NCBI RefSeq assembly: GCF_004216905.1
Contig: NZ_SGXJ01000003.1
Coordinates: 620,001-684,000 of the forward strand
Reading direction: 5' to 3'
DNA length: 64,000 nt
Source: Kribbella sp. VKM Ac-2569
GTDB taxonomy: Bacteria; Actinomycetota; Actinomycetes; Propionibacteriales; Kribbellaceae
The position numbers and the translations under genes are program-made. Position 1 is the first letter of the stretch, and each line of letters opens with the position of its first letter. Below, one piece after another: positions 17,741-26,138 of this stretch. The notes beneath the pieces are model-generated. The model saw nothing but the letters and a program-made list of their open reading frames with translations, did not search any database and was not told where the DNA came from.

Positions 17741-18328
17741 GTGTCTGAAACCGACGTACTCGTCCTACGGCCGGCTGCGGGTCCGCGCCGCCAGGTCCTC
17801 ACGATCGCCGCGGTGATCGCTGTGACCCTCGTTGTCGCCGGCGTCCTGGCCGGCGGCCGGCCCGCACTGATCACCTGCATCGGTCTCGTCCTGTTGCTGG
17901 CGGCCACCATTGCCGTCTATCTGCGGCGCTCCCGCATCGTCGTCACCCCAGTCGATATCTCGGCGCGCGGCCTGACCTTCCACCGCCGTCGCGACCGCGC
18001 GCTCGCCGCCTCGTTGATCCGGGCAACGGTGGTCCAGCCCGGGGCTGTCTCCGAGACCATCGTCGTACTCGACGGCGGCGGACACGCCCTGCTGAGCATC
18101 AACGGCGCTCTCTACGCGCCCGCCGATCTCGACCGGCTGGTGAACCACCTCGGACTGCCCACCGGCAGGCCGGACGGGCTGGTCACCATGGCGCAACTGG
18201 CCCGCGAACGGCCCGGGACCGTGGGCTGGATCGGGCGGAACCTGATCGCGTTCACGCTGCTGTGCGCCCTCGGCTTCGCCGTCGCCGCGGTGGTTCTCGG
18301 AACCGTGGTCGCGGCCCTGACAGACTGA
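17741..18328 (+). CDS. Hypothetical membrane protein with three helices
   Basis: The protein has 195 residues. Two hydrophobic helices lie near residues 15-60 (AAVIAVTLVVAGVLAGG and LITCIGLVLLLAATIAVYL). A soluble beta-rich region (about 65-160) has a PH-like feel, and a last helix lies near 170-192. The GTG start lies 7 nt after TAGGGT, suggesting leaderless expression. No family is recognised with confidence. Confidence 0.75.
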   Translation: MSETDVLVLRPAAGPRRQVLTIAAVIAVTLVVAGVLAGGRPALITCIGLVLLLAATIAVYLRRSRIVVTPVDISARGLTFHRRRDRALAASLIRATVVQPGAVSETIVVLDGGGHALLSINGALYAPADLDRLVNHLGLPTGRPDGLVTMAQLARERPGTVGWIGRNLIAFTLLCALGFAVAAVVLGTVVAALTD

Positions 18329-18339
18329 GGGGGCCAGCG

Positions 18340-18833
18340 ATCACACCGTCGCGGACGCTCGCCCAGCTGTACCGCGGCATCGATCTGGGTTGGCACACAG
18401 GTGCACAGGTCTACGCCTCCATCGCGGGACAAGTTCTGATCGATCTGGCGGTGGGCGAGGCACGTCCAGGTGTTTCCAATCACCCAACTGGGCCGGTTCT
18501 ACGAGGCCCCTGCTCGAGGGTCGGCTGATGTCGGCTCCGGTCCTCGAGGCGATGACGACTCGACATCTGTGCGGCGTACTGGACGAATACCTGCAGGAGA
18601 CCGTGGACCGCGGATTGGGATTCATGCTCGGTTCATCCAATCCTGCGCACGGCTATGGGGCGTTTGCCTCTCCTCGCACTTTTGGTCACGGCGGCCGGAC
18701 GTGGAGTGTCGGCTTCGCTGACCCTGCGCGGGACCTGGCCATCGCCGTCTACTGGAACGGCATGGCAGACGCCGAAACTCCCGCCCGGCGGCTGCCTGAT
18801 CTGCTGAACGCGGTCTACCTTGACCTCGACTGA
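18340..18833 (+). pseudogene. Relic of a serine hydrolase (beta-lactamase family) gene
   Basis: An N-terminal piece (about 18340-18477) reads TLAQLYRGIDLGWHTGAQVY and ends in AVGEARPGV, as in class-C beta-lactamase-like esterases. A C-terminal piece (about 18485-18833, in two further frames) contains QLGRFYEA, a GLGFML stretch, and SPRTFGHGG with SVGFADPARDLA, the family's C-terminal substrate-binding region. The centre, including the SxxK nucleophile and YxN motif, is absent, and at least two frame changes are present. A typical member has about 380 residues. No start codon is evident. Confidence 0.8.
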
Positions 18834-19228
18834 CGCTGGACGGCGCTCAGGAGGTTCGGCAGGCTCTCCGGGTGGGCCATCTTCAAGTCCGCGAGATCAC
18901 TGGGCCGGAACCAGCGAAGATCGTCGTGCTCCTCGGGTGCGGCGTTGACAGGTTCTCCGTCCCAGCGCGTGATGAGGAACGCGTGTACGTCGAGGGTCGG
19001 GTCGCTGACCGTCATCGGGATGGGTACGGGGTCGTGGACGTGGATACCGAGTTCTTCGAGGCATTCCCGGCTGACGGCCTGGTGAGGCAACTCGCCCGAC
19101 TCGACATGTCCGCCGGCGGAGAAGCTCCAGCTGTCGGGATACCACCGACGCGCTGGATGGCGATGCACAAGGAGCACGAGACCGTCACGCACAAGTACAG
19201 CAACTGAGATCGGAATCAGGGCGGCCAT
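18815..19228 (-). CDS. Nudix hydrolase
   Basis: The protein has 137 residues. The Nudix box is GHVESGELPHQAVSRECLEELGI, split here as GHVESGE near residue 40 and RECLEELG about 13 residues later, with all metal-binding Glu present. It is probably a nucleoside-diphosphate-X pyrophosphatase. The start ATG is 6 nt after TAGGGT (leaderless). Its 3' end overlaps the end of the serine-hydrolase relic by 19 bp in convergent orientation. Confidence 0.9.
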   Translation of the reverse strand: MAALIPISVAVLVRDGLVLLVHRHPARRWYPDSWSFSAGGHVESGELPHQAVSRECLEELGIHVHDPVPIPMTVSDPTLDVHAFLITRWDGEPVNAAPEEHDDLRWFRPSDLADLKMAHPESLPNLLSAVQRQSRSR

Positions 19229-19307
19229 GGAGGCACCCTAGGCGCAAACGCGATGCACCGCAGCCGCGCGTCACCTGCTGCGGATGATCGACGTACCGGA
19301 AGGCTGG

Positions 19308-19937
19308 TCAGGGTCGGGCATTCGGGTAGGTGACGGCTCGCAGGACCTTCGCCGGTGCGCCCGCAGCGACGGAGTACGGCGGAATGTCCTGCGTGACAAC
19401 GCTGTTGGCGCCGATCACGCATCTCTCGCCGATCGTCACCCCACTCGTGACGACCACGTTCGCCCCCAGCCAGACGTTGTCGCCGATCCGCGTCGGCCCC
19501 TTGGAATCGAACCCCTGCCACGGGACCGGCCGATCCGGATCGTCGAACCGATGATTGGCATCCGTCACGAAGCACCCGTTCGCGAGCATGCAGTGCGACC
19601 CGATCTCCACCAGGTCGAGAGCCGCGACCATCACCGCGATGTTCAGGAACGTGCCCTCGCCGATCCGCACCCGTCCCTCGTCGCCCATGGTGATCCACAC
19701 GTTGGGCTCGAACATCGTGTTGGCCCCGACCTCGAGCCGCCCGTTCTGCAAAGCCTCCAGCACGTTCCCGTGCAACGGCCACCGCGCGAACGCCCCGCGC
19801 CGCATCAGCTCCCAGTGGATCCGTCCCCGGTTCCACGGCAACGAACTCCGCTGGTACCAGCGCCACTTCTGCACCCAGACCTTCAACTGCCCGCGAAGCT
19901 CCTCCACACTCGCCAGGCTACGCAACAAGGACCCCAC
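19308..19937 (-). CDS. Hexapeptide-repeat acyltransferase (left-handed beta-helix)
   Basis: The protein has 209 residues. Repeats of the [LIV]GxxxX4 type run from about residue 68 to 200 (RLEVGANTMFEPNVWI, RVRIGEGTFLNIAVM, RIGDNVWLGANVVVTSGV, TIGERCVIGANSVVTQDI). A catalytic His occurs in DANHRFDDPDRP and the C-terminus is AAGAPAKVLR, as in maltose/galactoside O-acetyltransferases. It acts on a cytoplasmic sugar or envelope precursor; the exact acceptor is unknown. Confidence 0.9.
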   Translation of the reverse strand: MGSLLRSLASVEELRGQLKVWVQKWRWYQRSSLPWNRGRIHWELMRRGAFARWPLHGNVLEALQNGRLEVGANTMFEPNVWITMGDEGRVRIGEGTFLNIAVMVAALDLVEIGSHCMLANGCFVTDANHRFDDPDRPVPWQGFDSKGPTRIGDNVWLGANVVVTSGVTIGERCVIGANSVVTQDIPPYSVAAGAPAKVLRAVTYPNARP

Positions 19938-20002
19938 CGAACATCAACTGATACTGGTATCTCTCCAAGCTCGCCAAGAGGTTGGAGATGTCATGTAAGT
20001 GC

Positions 20003-20026
20003 GAGTTCTCGCATCTGATGCAACTC
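20003..20026. repeat. 24-bp nested palindrome, family A copy 1
   Basis: Outer arms GAGTT/AACTC enclose inner arms GCATC/GATGC. It is 22/24 identical to the reverse complement of 26018-26041 and 21/24 to 25946-25969. It lies in the short gap between two minus-strand genes. It could be a hairpin, operator or recombination site; see findings. Confidence 0.75.
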
Positions 20027-20050
20027 CCACGCTCAAACTGGCAGGAATGG

Positions 20051-21109
20051 TCAGCTGGTGGTGAGCCAGGGGCCGATGGGATGCCGGGGGAGCGCTGACT
20101 GCGGGTCATCGAGGATCGCCCTGGTCTGCGCCGCGTACTCGCGACTTGCCCGCCAACATCCTTCCGGCGGATGCAGGCCATCGGCGAGTCGGGACTTCAT
20201 CGCTTCGAGGGTGCCGCGCAGGGATTCGATCACCGCTGCGCCATGCCGGGCACGCCAGGTCCGTTCGACCTGGGTCACCCGCTCGGCGTAGGCGTCACGC
20301 TCCCGCAGCCCTGCTGGGGTCAGGGTGACGACCTTGCCGCGGCCCGTCTCGGCCGGACGTACGGTGATCATTCCCGACCGTTCCAGCACCCCGAGCGCCG
20401 GGACCACCGGCCGGCCGGTCACCCCGGTCCGCCCGGGGAGCTCCCGGACCCGGATCGGGTCGGTACTGAGCGCAGGCAGGAAATTCGCGGCGATCGCCAT
20501 CGGCAGCGGCGAATCTGTCTCGACCTCCCGTGCAAAGGCATGCAGCGCGGCCGCGAGCGGATCAGCGATCGAACCTTCCGCGGACGTGTCCGTGATTGCC
20601 GCCAGCGAACCTCGGAGCTCACCCATCGCGTCCCGGCCGAAGCGTTCCGTCCACCGATCGTCCGTCGCCGCGATGATCGGCGGCCAGAGTTCCTTGGCGC
20701 GGCGACAGACAGCCTTCGGGATGAGCACTGAGGTGCCGCGCAGCCGGCGACTGCTGCCGTACCCGTCCCTCGACGGCCGCCGAATCGGCGCATCGGTCTC
20801 CAGCCGCACCTCGACGTACCCCCACCGCTCCACGCCGCCGATCATCGGGAACAGATCTTTCTCGGTCCAGCCCGTCCGCTCGAGCAGCGCAACGACCGTC
20901 GTTCCCGGATCGTCGACGTGGCGCAGCAGCGGCCAGAACACAACAGGCAGCTTGAACCCGGGGAATCCCGACCGCGCCAGTTGTCCCTCGAACTCGTTGT
21001 CCAGCTCGATCCGGTACGCGATCAACGCCTGAGCCAGCAAGGTCGACAAAGCAGGCTCCAGCTCCCGCGCATCGCAGGCATCGTCGCCGAGGACCCTGTT
21101 GTCGGTCAT
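20051..21109 (-). CDS. MarR-like winged-helix protein with duplicated domains
   Basis: The protein has 352 residues. It shows two winged-helix halves: residues about 15-130 (LLERTGWTEKDLFPMIGGVERWGYVEV) and 185-290 (RTGVTGRPVVPALGVLERSGMITV with wing GRGKVVTLTPAGLRERDAY). The tandem MarR-like layout gives a single-chain pseudo-dimer. The ATG at 21109 is 6 nt after TAGGAT (leaderless). The ligand and targets are unknown; it is not clearly in an operon. Confidence 0.75.
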   Translation of the reverse strand: MTDNRVLGDDACDARELEPALSTLLAQALIAYRIELDNEFEGQLARSGFPGFKLPVVFWPLLRHVDDPGTTVVALLERTGWTEKDLFPMIGGVERWGYVEVRLETDAPIRRPSRDGYGSSRRLRGTSVLIPKAVCRRAKELWPPIIAATDDRWTERFGRDAMGELRGSLAAITDTSAEGSIADPLAAALHAFAREVETDSPLPMAIAANFLPALSTDPIRVRELPGRTGVTGRPVVPALGVLERSGMITVRPAETGRGKVVTLTPAGLRERDAYAERVTQVERTWRARHGAAVIESLRGTLEAMKSRLADGLHPPEGCWRASREYAAQTRAILDDPQSALPRHPIGPWLTTS

Positions 21110-21193
21110 GCAGTGATCCTAGAAGCAGGCGCCGACAGCCAACTGCAACTTCCGTGCTTCAACTGGTTCGCACACCATCTCCACCGGCGACAG

Positions 21194-22144
21194 TTAGTGA
21201 AGCGCGTTCAGCTCGTCGAGGGCGCGATGGCCGCGCTCGACCACTCCTGGAACAACATCGTGGTGCCCGTGACGGATGGGCCACTCGAGCTGCGTAAGGA
21301 TCTGTGTCGCTGCGAGCACCGCCGCGCCCTCCCAGCCGACCAGGTCGAGGATTCTCGTCCACAGCCGCCTTCGGACACCGTCCAGCGGATCCTGGAAGGT
21401 GTGCCACTGGAGGGTGGTGAGATCAGTCGCCCGCGTGCCGCTACCTGCGTTCCCGATATCCACGACCGCCACCACCGCTCCGTCACGGACCAGGACATTG
21501 TCGGGCTTGAAGTCGGCATGGACCATGTCAGGTGCTTCTCGTGGTGGTGGTACGTCCGCACACACGAGCCGCAGGCGCTCGACCAAGGCCGACACCACGG
21601 AGGAATACCCCGAAAGCCCGGCGACAGCCCTCGACAAACTCGGAGCTAAGTCTTGACCGGATTCCTGACCGGTGGCGAGCCGCCAGGCGTACGACCAGTG
21701 GTCGTAGGGCTCGGAGGCTTGGCCGGCCTGGAGTTCGTTGATCTCCATCAGCTGCTCGACGAGGGACGGGGTCAGCTCTGGCGCGGGAGCCGCGTCAACG
21801 AAGTCGATCAGGTGCCATACATGAGTGGCTGTGGCCCCCACTCCGAGCCAGGCCGGGGTGGGATAGCCGCGCCTACGCATGTGCTCGACCACTCTCTGGG
21901 CTCGCAACGACTCGTCCAGCTGGTTGGGGCGTGCCCGGGGCCATGCTTTGAGTACTGCATTTGCCCTTCCGGCCAACTGGACGCGCATGGCACCCACATC
22001 GAAGCCTCCGGGTAGGCGACTGAGAAGAGTGACCTCTGCCCCGACCACGCTGGCCACGTCGTCCAGGACCTCGGCCGGCAGCTCTTCGGGATGGGTGCCC
22101 TGGTTCATCGGCTCGAGGGGCCGATCACCGCGAGGGGTCATCAT
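21194..22144 (-). CDS. Aminoglycoside phosphotransferase (APH)-family kinase
   Basis: The protein has 316 residues. The catalytic loop is MVHADFKPDNVLV (HxDxxxxN; Brenner motif with Ala replacing the usual Gly) and the metal Asp is in VVAVVDIGNAG. N-terminal ATP-binding strands surround SRLPGGF and VLKAWP. The start overlaps the stop of the acetamidase gene (ATGA), so it is coupled to it. The substrate may be a small hydroxylated metabolite; a role in antibiotic resistance is not implied by the fold alone. Confidence 0.87.
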   Translation of the reverse strand: MMTPRGDRPLEPMNQGTHPEELPAEVLDDVASVVGAEVTLLSRLPGGFDVGAMRVQLAGRANAVLKAWPRARPNQLDESLRAQRVVEHMRRRGYPTPAWLGVGATATHVWHLIDFVDAAPAPELTPSLVEQLMEINELQAGQASEPYDHWSYAWRLATGQESGQDLAPSLSRAVAGLSGYSSVVSALVERLRLVCADVPPPREAPDMVHADFKPDNVLVRDGAVVAVVDIGNAGSGTRATDLTTLQWHTFQDPLDGVRRRLWTRILDLVGWEGAAVLAATQILTQLEWPIRHGHHDVVPGVVERGHRALDELNALH

Positions 22145-23064
22145 CTGGGGGAGTAGGGCAGCAACGGCTTCTCAACCGTCAGGAGGTTTTCGATCGGGCC
22201 AAGCCAGCTCGACGGGACGAGGAGCTTGTAGGTAGGCGAGTGGGACACGACGCTCGACACGCGGAGGTCGGCGATCAAGCTGAGGAGGGCGTTGGCCTGC
22301 TCGAAGCCGAGTTGCTGGGTAAACCCGAGGTGGTGGACGGCGTCGGAGATGGCTTGGGTGTAGGCGTCTCTCTCGGTGAAGCGGCTGCAGAGGTGGATGA
22401 TCTCATCGGGGGTGCGGACGATGGGACGGTGCGGTGAGGTGGCGGGGATCACCTCGACGGTGAGGTCGCACCAGGAGGCGATCTCAATGCCCTGGCCGCT
22501 GATTTCGCCATCGCCCATTGCGGCGTGCGCGTCGCCGATGACAAACCGGCCGGACCCGATTTCGTCGTAGAGATAGAGGGTCGAGCCGGGGGCGAACTCC
22601 TTGGTGTCGAGGTTGCCGCCGTGGTCCCAGGGGTCAGCGATCAGTTCGGGCCGGACCAGACCGAGCCAGCCGAGCATCGGGACAAGTGGTACGACGTACT
22701 GACCGTCGAGGATCACCTGGTCGCCGCGGAGTTGGGCGCGGCCGGCGTATTCCTGGTCCGCGGACTCGCGGAGGACGCCGCCCCACGGCTCCCAGGGTCT
22801 GGTGGTGGTGGCGAAGCCGTAATGACCGACGGGGTCCAGTTCAAGGGCGTGGAGGTGGAAGGCGACGGTGTCGCCAGGGCTTACGCCCTCGACGCGGAGT
22901 GGGCCGGTCAGGAAGGGGTACTCCGAACCGGGCCAGGTGCGGATGCGGGTTCTTCGACCGGGATGGAGAATCGCGGCGTCCGGGAGATCGTGGCAGTCCA
23001 GATCGACGGGCGGCGCAGCGATGGGATCCATCACGGCACTGTAGGACCATTGACGTGATGGCAC
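22141..23064 (-). CDS. Acetamidase/formamidase family protein
   Basis: The protein has 307 residues. Family signatures include GDTVAFHLHALEL, the WDHGGNLDTKEF segment and GDAHAAMGDGEISGQGIE, which hold the metal-binding His and Asp residues. It hydrolyses short-chain amides to ammonia and carboxylates in the cytoplasm. It is slightly short for FmdA-like enzymes but complete at both ends. It forms an ATGA-coupled pair with the APH gene. Confidence 0.92.
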   Translation of the reverse strand: MPSRQWSYSAVMDPIAAPPVDLDCHDLPDAAILHPGRRTRIRTWPGSEYPFLTGPLRVEGVSPGDTVAFHLHALELDPVGHYGFATTTRPWEPWGGVLRESADQEYAGRAQLRGDQVILDGQYVVPLVPMLGWLGLVRPELIADPWDHGGNLDTKEFAPGSTLYLYDEIGSGRFVIGDAHAAMGDGEISGQGIEIASWCDLTVEVIPATSPHRPIVRTPDEIIHLCSRFTERDAYTQAISDAVHHLGFTQQLGFEQANALLSLIADLRVSSVVSHSPTYKLLVPSSWLGPIENLLTVEKPLLPYSPR

Positions 23065-23174
23065 AGGCGATTATCAGAGCGAGCGTGCTGGTGCCGATGA
23101 CTGCGGCGAGCCGCCCAGTCGCGTTGTTCTGTTCCGGGCCGCTCAGCCGGGAGTATGCGCCAGGGGAGCGGTTG

Positions 23175-23516
23175 TCACCCGCCAGATGCACAGCCGATGC
23201 AGGTGCGGACCACAGGACGCGCCTGGAGCCGCTCGTTCGAGATCGGTCGGCTGCAGCGCTCACACGTTGTGTAGGTTCCAGCCGCAAGGCGTGCCAGTGC
23301 GGCATCGATCTCCGTGAGAGCCTTCCGGGCCTGCTCGGCCAGCGCGCCGAGCTGGGACCGCTCGAACGCGATCGTTGAACCCTCGGGATCGTGTTCGTCG
23401 TCGGCATTGCTGTCGCGCGAGGCAGCCACGACTCTGTCGAAGTCCTCGGTCAGGTTCGCCAGGCGGTCGATCGTCTTCTGCCGCTCACGCTCGAGTTGAG
23501 CACGCGGATCGTCCAT
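23175..23516 (-). CDS. TraR/DksA-type C4 zinc-finger protein
   Basis: The protein has 113 residues. A long N-terminal coiled coil (residues 5-80) leads to a C4 zinc finger CERC...CIGC near residues 88-109, with the acidic coiled-coil tip region around DDEHDPEGST. DksA-like proteins insert into the RNA polymerase secondary channel. Actinomycete members of this size are usually poorly characterised regulators. Confidence 0.9.
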   Translation of the reverse strand: MDDPRAQLERERQKTIDRLANLTEDFDRVVAASRDSNADDEHDPEGSTIAFERSQLGALAEQARKALTEIDAALARLAAGTYTTCERCSRPISNERLQARPVVRTCIGCASGG

Positions 23517-23651
23517 CCATCAATTCTGAACCAGAGGATCCTCCTCGCACCAACCGATGCGACCGGCCACCAACGCGCGCCTGCCGCGACCGGGCCGGAC
23601 GGGAGTTGAAGAGCGGGGGAGTCGGTCGGACGACAGGGAACCGTGCGCCGC

Positions 23652-24470
23652 CTACTGTCCGGCCAGCTCGGCCACGACCGGCGCGAGTGTGTCGGCAAAA
23701 TCGGCGCCGATGATGAAGTAGGAGAAGCCGATCTCCTCGCGTCGCCGCTGGATTTCTTCGGCGGCTGCCGCGGGGTCACTCGGAAGTATGAGGAGCGAGT
23801 CGGCTGCGCGAAGCGCCGCGGTGTCGAGGGTGGGCGGCGCCATGAACGCAGCGACACCGTCGCCGACAGCAGAGACGTGCTGGACGAGTTCGATGTCCCG
23901 GCCGCCCGCAAAGTCGCTGACCCGCTTCGTGGTTTCGACCCGATCATCTTCCGGTGAGAGTACGAACGTGACTGCGTCAGCGACTTCGAGCGCCAGCGCC
24001 TGCGACTTCGGTCCGCTGACGGCCATGACAACCGGCGTGTGCAGATCGGGGCCGTCAAACGTACGCAGGGCGGCCACGGTCTCGCGCATCCTGGCGCGAC
24101 GCTCGGCGGGGGAGACGACAGGCAGCCCCAGCTCGACCTCGATCCCGGGTCGGCCGGCGCCAATGCCCATTTCGAAGCGGCCTTCCGTGAGTACTGAGAG
24201 TGAGTGGGCCTCCCATGCTGTGCTCCACGGTTCCCGCAGCGCGGCGGCATAGACCCACGAGCCGATCCGCAGGTCAGTGAGCGCGGCCGCGGTTGCCAGC
24301 GTCGGGCCGAGTGCTGGTTGCCACGTGGGAACGTCGGGCATCAGCAACGTTGAGTAACCGCTGTCGGCGATGCGGCGCACGCGGTCTCGCCACGTCGGCA
24401 GGTCAGAACCGATCGGCGCAACGACCCCGAACCGAAATGGTCTGGTCACTCGCCTGGCCTGGTCGTTCAT
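23652..24470 (-). CDS. LLM-class flavin/F420-dependent oxidoreductase
   Basis: The protein has 272 residues. The luciferase-like TIM-barrel pattern begins FRFGVVAPIGSDLPTWRDRV, then TLLMPDVPTW, LRIGSWVYAAALREPWSTAWE and the cofactor-binding RFEMGIGAGRPGIEVE. It is somewhat short (typical 280-340) but has complete ends. A GAGGAG ribosome site precedes the ATG. F420 rather than FMN is common in actinomycetes, but the sequence alone does not settle it. Confidence 0.88.
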   Translation of the reverse strand: MNDQARRVTRPFRFGVVAPIGSDLPTWRDRVRRIADSGYSTLLMPDVPTWQPALGPTLATAAALTDLRIGSWVYAAALREPWSTAWEAHSLSVLTEGRFEMGIGAGRPGIEVELGLPVVSPAERRARMRETVAALRTFDGPDLHTPVVMAVSGPKSQALALEVADAVTFVLSPEDDRVETTKRVSDFAGGRDIELVQHVSAVGDGVAAFMAPPTLDTAALRAADSLLILPSDPAAAAEEIQRRREEIGFSYFIIGADFADTLAPVVAELAGQ

Positions 24471-24719
24471 CGTGGTCTCCTCGAGTCTGGGACCTCGTCC
24501 GGTCCGGTTGCCTTATCCACGAACCCGCCACCCGGAATCCGACAACCCAGCACAAGAACGCCGCACTCCTAACTGGCGAAGCGACATCTAGAGGAGCGAC
24601 GAGTCGCATCCGGTGAGCGCCTATCCGCGGTCTGGCATGTGTCGTCTGCCGGCGATCACCCGGTCGTCCAGGCCGGCCGCGTACTCGCGCTCACATACCG
24701 AGAGCAGCGCACGGCTCCG

Positions 24720-25325
24720 TCACTGTGGCGGCGTCTCGAGGGCCTGTTTGACTAGAGCGTCGACCATCCATTGCTGGAGGGCGTTGACTTCTGCGGGCTC
24801 GAGTCCGGCGACGTCGGTCAGCCAGACGCGGGTCTCGATGCCACATGCGGCGCGGAGTGCGAGCGCGAGCCGGTGGACGCTCTCGTCGCCGATCGAGTCG
24901 GCCATGGGCGCGAGCGCCTCGATGAACCACGGAACGACGCGGCCCTGGCGCAGCGGCAGCTCGTGCGGCACCTCGCCCAGCGAGAGTCGCAGCATCGCAC
25001 GCTGCTGCGACTCATTCTCCTGCACGCGGCCGATGACGAACCCGGCAACGGCGGCCACGCGTTCGTCCAGGGCTTCCGGCGGCGGATCGGGAAGGACCGA
25101 CGTGGCTGCTGTCTCCGGGTAAGCCGCGGCGAGAAGTTCGGCCTGTGACGCGAAGTAGCGGTAGGCGGTGGGGCGAGAGATCCCGGCAGCCTCGGCGACC
25201 TCCTCGACCCGGGGCGTGTCGCCCGCGGTGATCAGCTCGCGTGCCGCAGCGATCAGTTGGTCGCGGGTGCGCTGCTTCTGCCGCGTGCGACCCGACTCCA
25301 GGTAGTCCGTTGACATGCTCTTCAT
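24720..25325 (-). CDS. TetR-family transcriptional regulator
   Basis: The protein has 201 residues. The HTH spans about 15-60 (KQRTRDQLIAAARELITAG, AGISRPTAYRYFASQAELL). The C-terminal domain has a WFIEALAPMADSIG region. The start is ATG 25325, or ATG 25316. It is divergent from a cupin gene; a GAGAC/GTCTC dyad lies 20 nt from its start. It very likely represses the cupin gene. Confidence 0.92.
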   Translation of the reverse strand: MKSMSTDYLESGRTRQKQRTRDQLIAAARELITAGDTPRVEEVAEAAGISRPTAYRYFASQAELLAAAYPETAATSVLPDPPPEALDERVAAVAGFVIGRVQENESQQRAMLRLSLGEVPHELPLRQGRVVPWFIEALAPMADSIGDESVHRLALALRAACGIETRVWLTDVAGLEPAEVNALQQWMVDALVKQALETPPQ

Positions 25326-25344
25326 GATATGTGACTCTCATTAC

Positions 25345-25358
25345 GAGACACAAGTCTC
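25345..25358. promoter_or_regulatory. Candidate TetR operator
   Basis: GAGAC-ACAA-GTCTC is a perfect dyad in the 53-bp gap between the divergent tetR and cupin genes. It lies 21 nt upstream of the cupin ATG and 20 nt upstream of the tetR start. Confidence 0.55.
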
Positions 25359-25378
25359 AGGAACGATCGGAGGGTCAG

Positions 25379-25849
25379 ATGACTGAACGGACGACGCTCG
25401 CGCCGGTGATCCGACGAGCAGGCGAGGGTGAGAAGCGATGGTTCTTCGGCGGTGGCGTCTTCACCTGGAAGCTCAGCAACGCCAACGAGGACATCCACCT
25501 GATCGAGGTCGACATGGTCGAGGGAAAGTGGACCCCGATCCACACCCACCCGGTCTCGGAGTCCATGTGGATGCTCGAGGGGCAGATCCAGTACCGCATC
25601 AACGACGACGAACACGAGATCGGTCCCGGCGACTTCGTCATGGTGCCCGCGGGCGTACCCCACGCCTTTATCGTCAAGAGCCCCACGGCCAAGGTGCTCG
25701 GCATCCAGCCAACATGCGAGTGCGAACCCTTCTACCGCGGCGCCAGCGAGCCCTTTGACGGGTCGGCATGCGTCGTAGACATGGCCCGGATCGCGCAGAG
25801 CGCCCAGGAGAACGGCGGCATCCAGATCGTTGGACCCCCACCGCTCTAA
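25379..25849 (+). CDS. Cupin-domain protein
   Basis: The protein has 156 residues. Cupin motif 1 is PIHTHPVSESMWMLEGQIQY (two His and the metal Glu) and motif 2 is PGDFVMVPAGVPHAFIV. The single-domain size fits quercetinase-like or sensor-type cupins. GGAGGG precedes the ATG. Control by the divergent TetR is inferred from the shared dyad. The substrate is unknown. Confidence 0.9.
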   Translation: MTERTTLAPVIRRAGEGEKRWFFGGGVFTWKLSNANEDIHLIEVDMVEGKWTPIHTHPVSESMWMLEGQIQYRINDDEHEIGPGDFVMVPAGVPHAFIVKSPTAKVLGIQPTCECEPFYRGASEPFDGSACVVDMARIAQSAQENGGIQIVGPPPL

Positions 25850-25867
25850 TGCGCACCGCGATCTAGC

Positions 25868-25893
25868 CGCGGATAGCGGTCCGCTGGTCCGCG
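25868..25893. repeat. Nested palindrome, family B copy 1
   Basis: Arms CGCGGA/TCCGCG enclose a second palindrome AGCGG-T-CCGCT. The 13-mer GCCGCGGATAGCG at 25866-25878 recurs at 29006-29018. It lies 19 bp downstream of the cupin stop and may also act as its terminator. Confidence 0.6.
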
Positions 25894-25941
25894 CGGCCAT
25901 CCGGACATGCCGCGTTGGGTGCGTGTGTCGGTGCCGGGATG

Positions 25942-25973
25942 CGACGAGTTCTCTCATCTGTTTCAACTCGTCG
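25942..25973. repeat. Palindrome, family A copy 2
   Basis: Perfect 9-bp arms CGACGAGTT (25942-25950) and AACTCGTCG (25965-25973) flank a 14-nt spacer. The inner 24 bp (25946-25969) match family A at 20003-20026 in 21 positions, in the same orientation. Confidence 0.75.
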
Positions 25974-25986
25974 GATTTAAGCGCCG

Positions 25987-26000
25987 ATAATGGACATTAT
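25987..26000. repeat. Short AT-rich palindrome
   Basis: ATAATG-GA-CATTAT is a perfect dyad in an AT-richer stretch between two family A palindromes. It also contains the overlapping dyad GACAT-T-ATGTC. It may be an operator or recombination core; nothing else marks it. Confidence 0.5.
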
Positions 26001-26017
26001 GTCAACTAAACCACGGC

Positions 26018-26041
26018 GAGTTGCATCTGATGCGACAACTC
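26018..26041. repeat. Nested palindrome, family A copy 3 (inverted)
   Basis: Arms GAGTT/AACTC enclose GCATC-T-GATGC. It is the inverse of 20003-20026 with two differences in 24 bp. It lies 72 bp from copy 2 and 98 bp from the stop of the convergent GNAT gene. Confidence 0.75.
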
Positions 26042-26138
26042 ATCGCTCCCCGATGATCGGTGGTTCTAGACCGGTTCGCAGTTATTCAGCTCGGGTTACC
26101 AGTTCCCCGCTCATCGCCTGGGGACGAAGCGAACTGCC

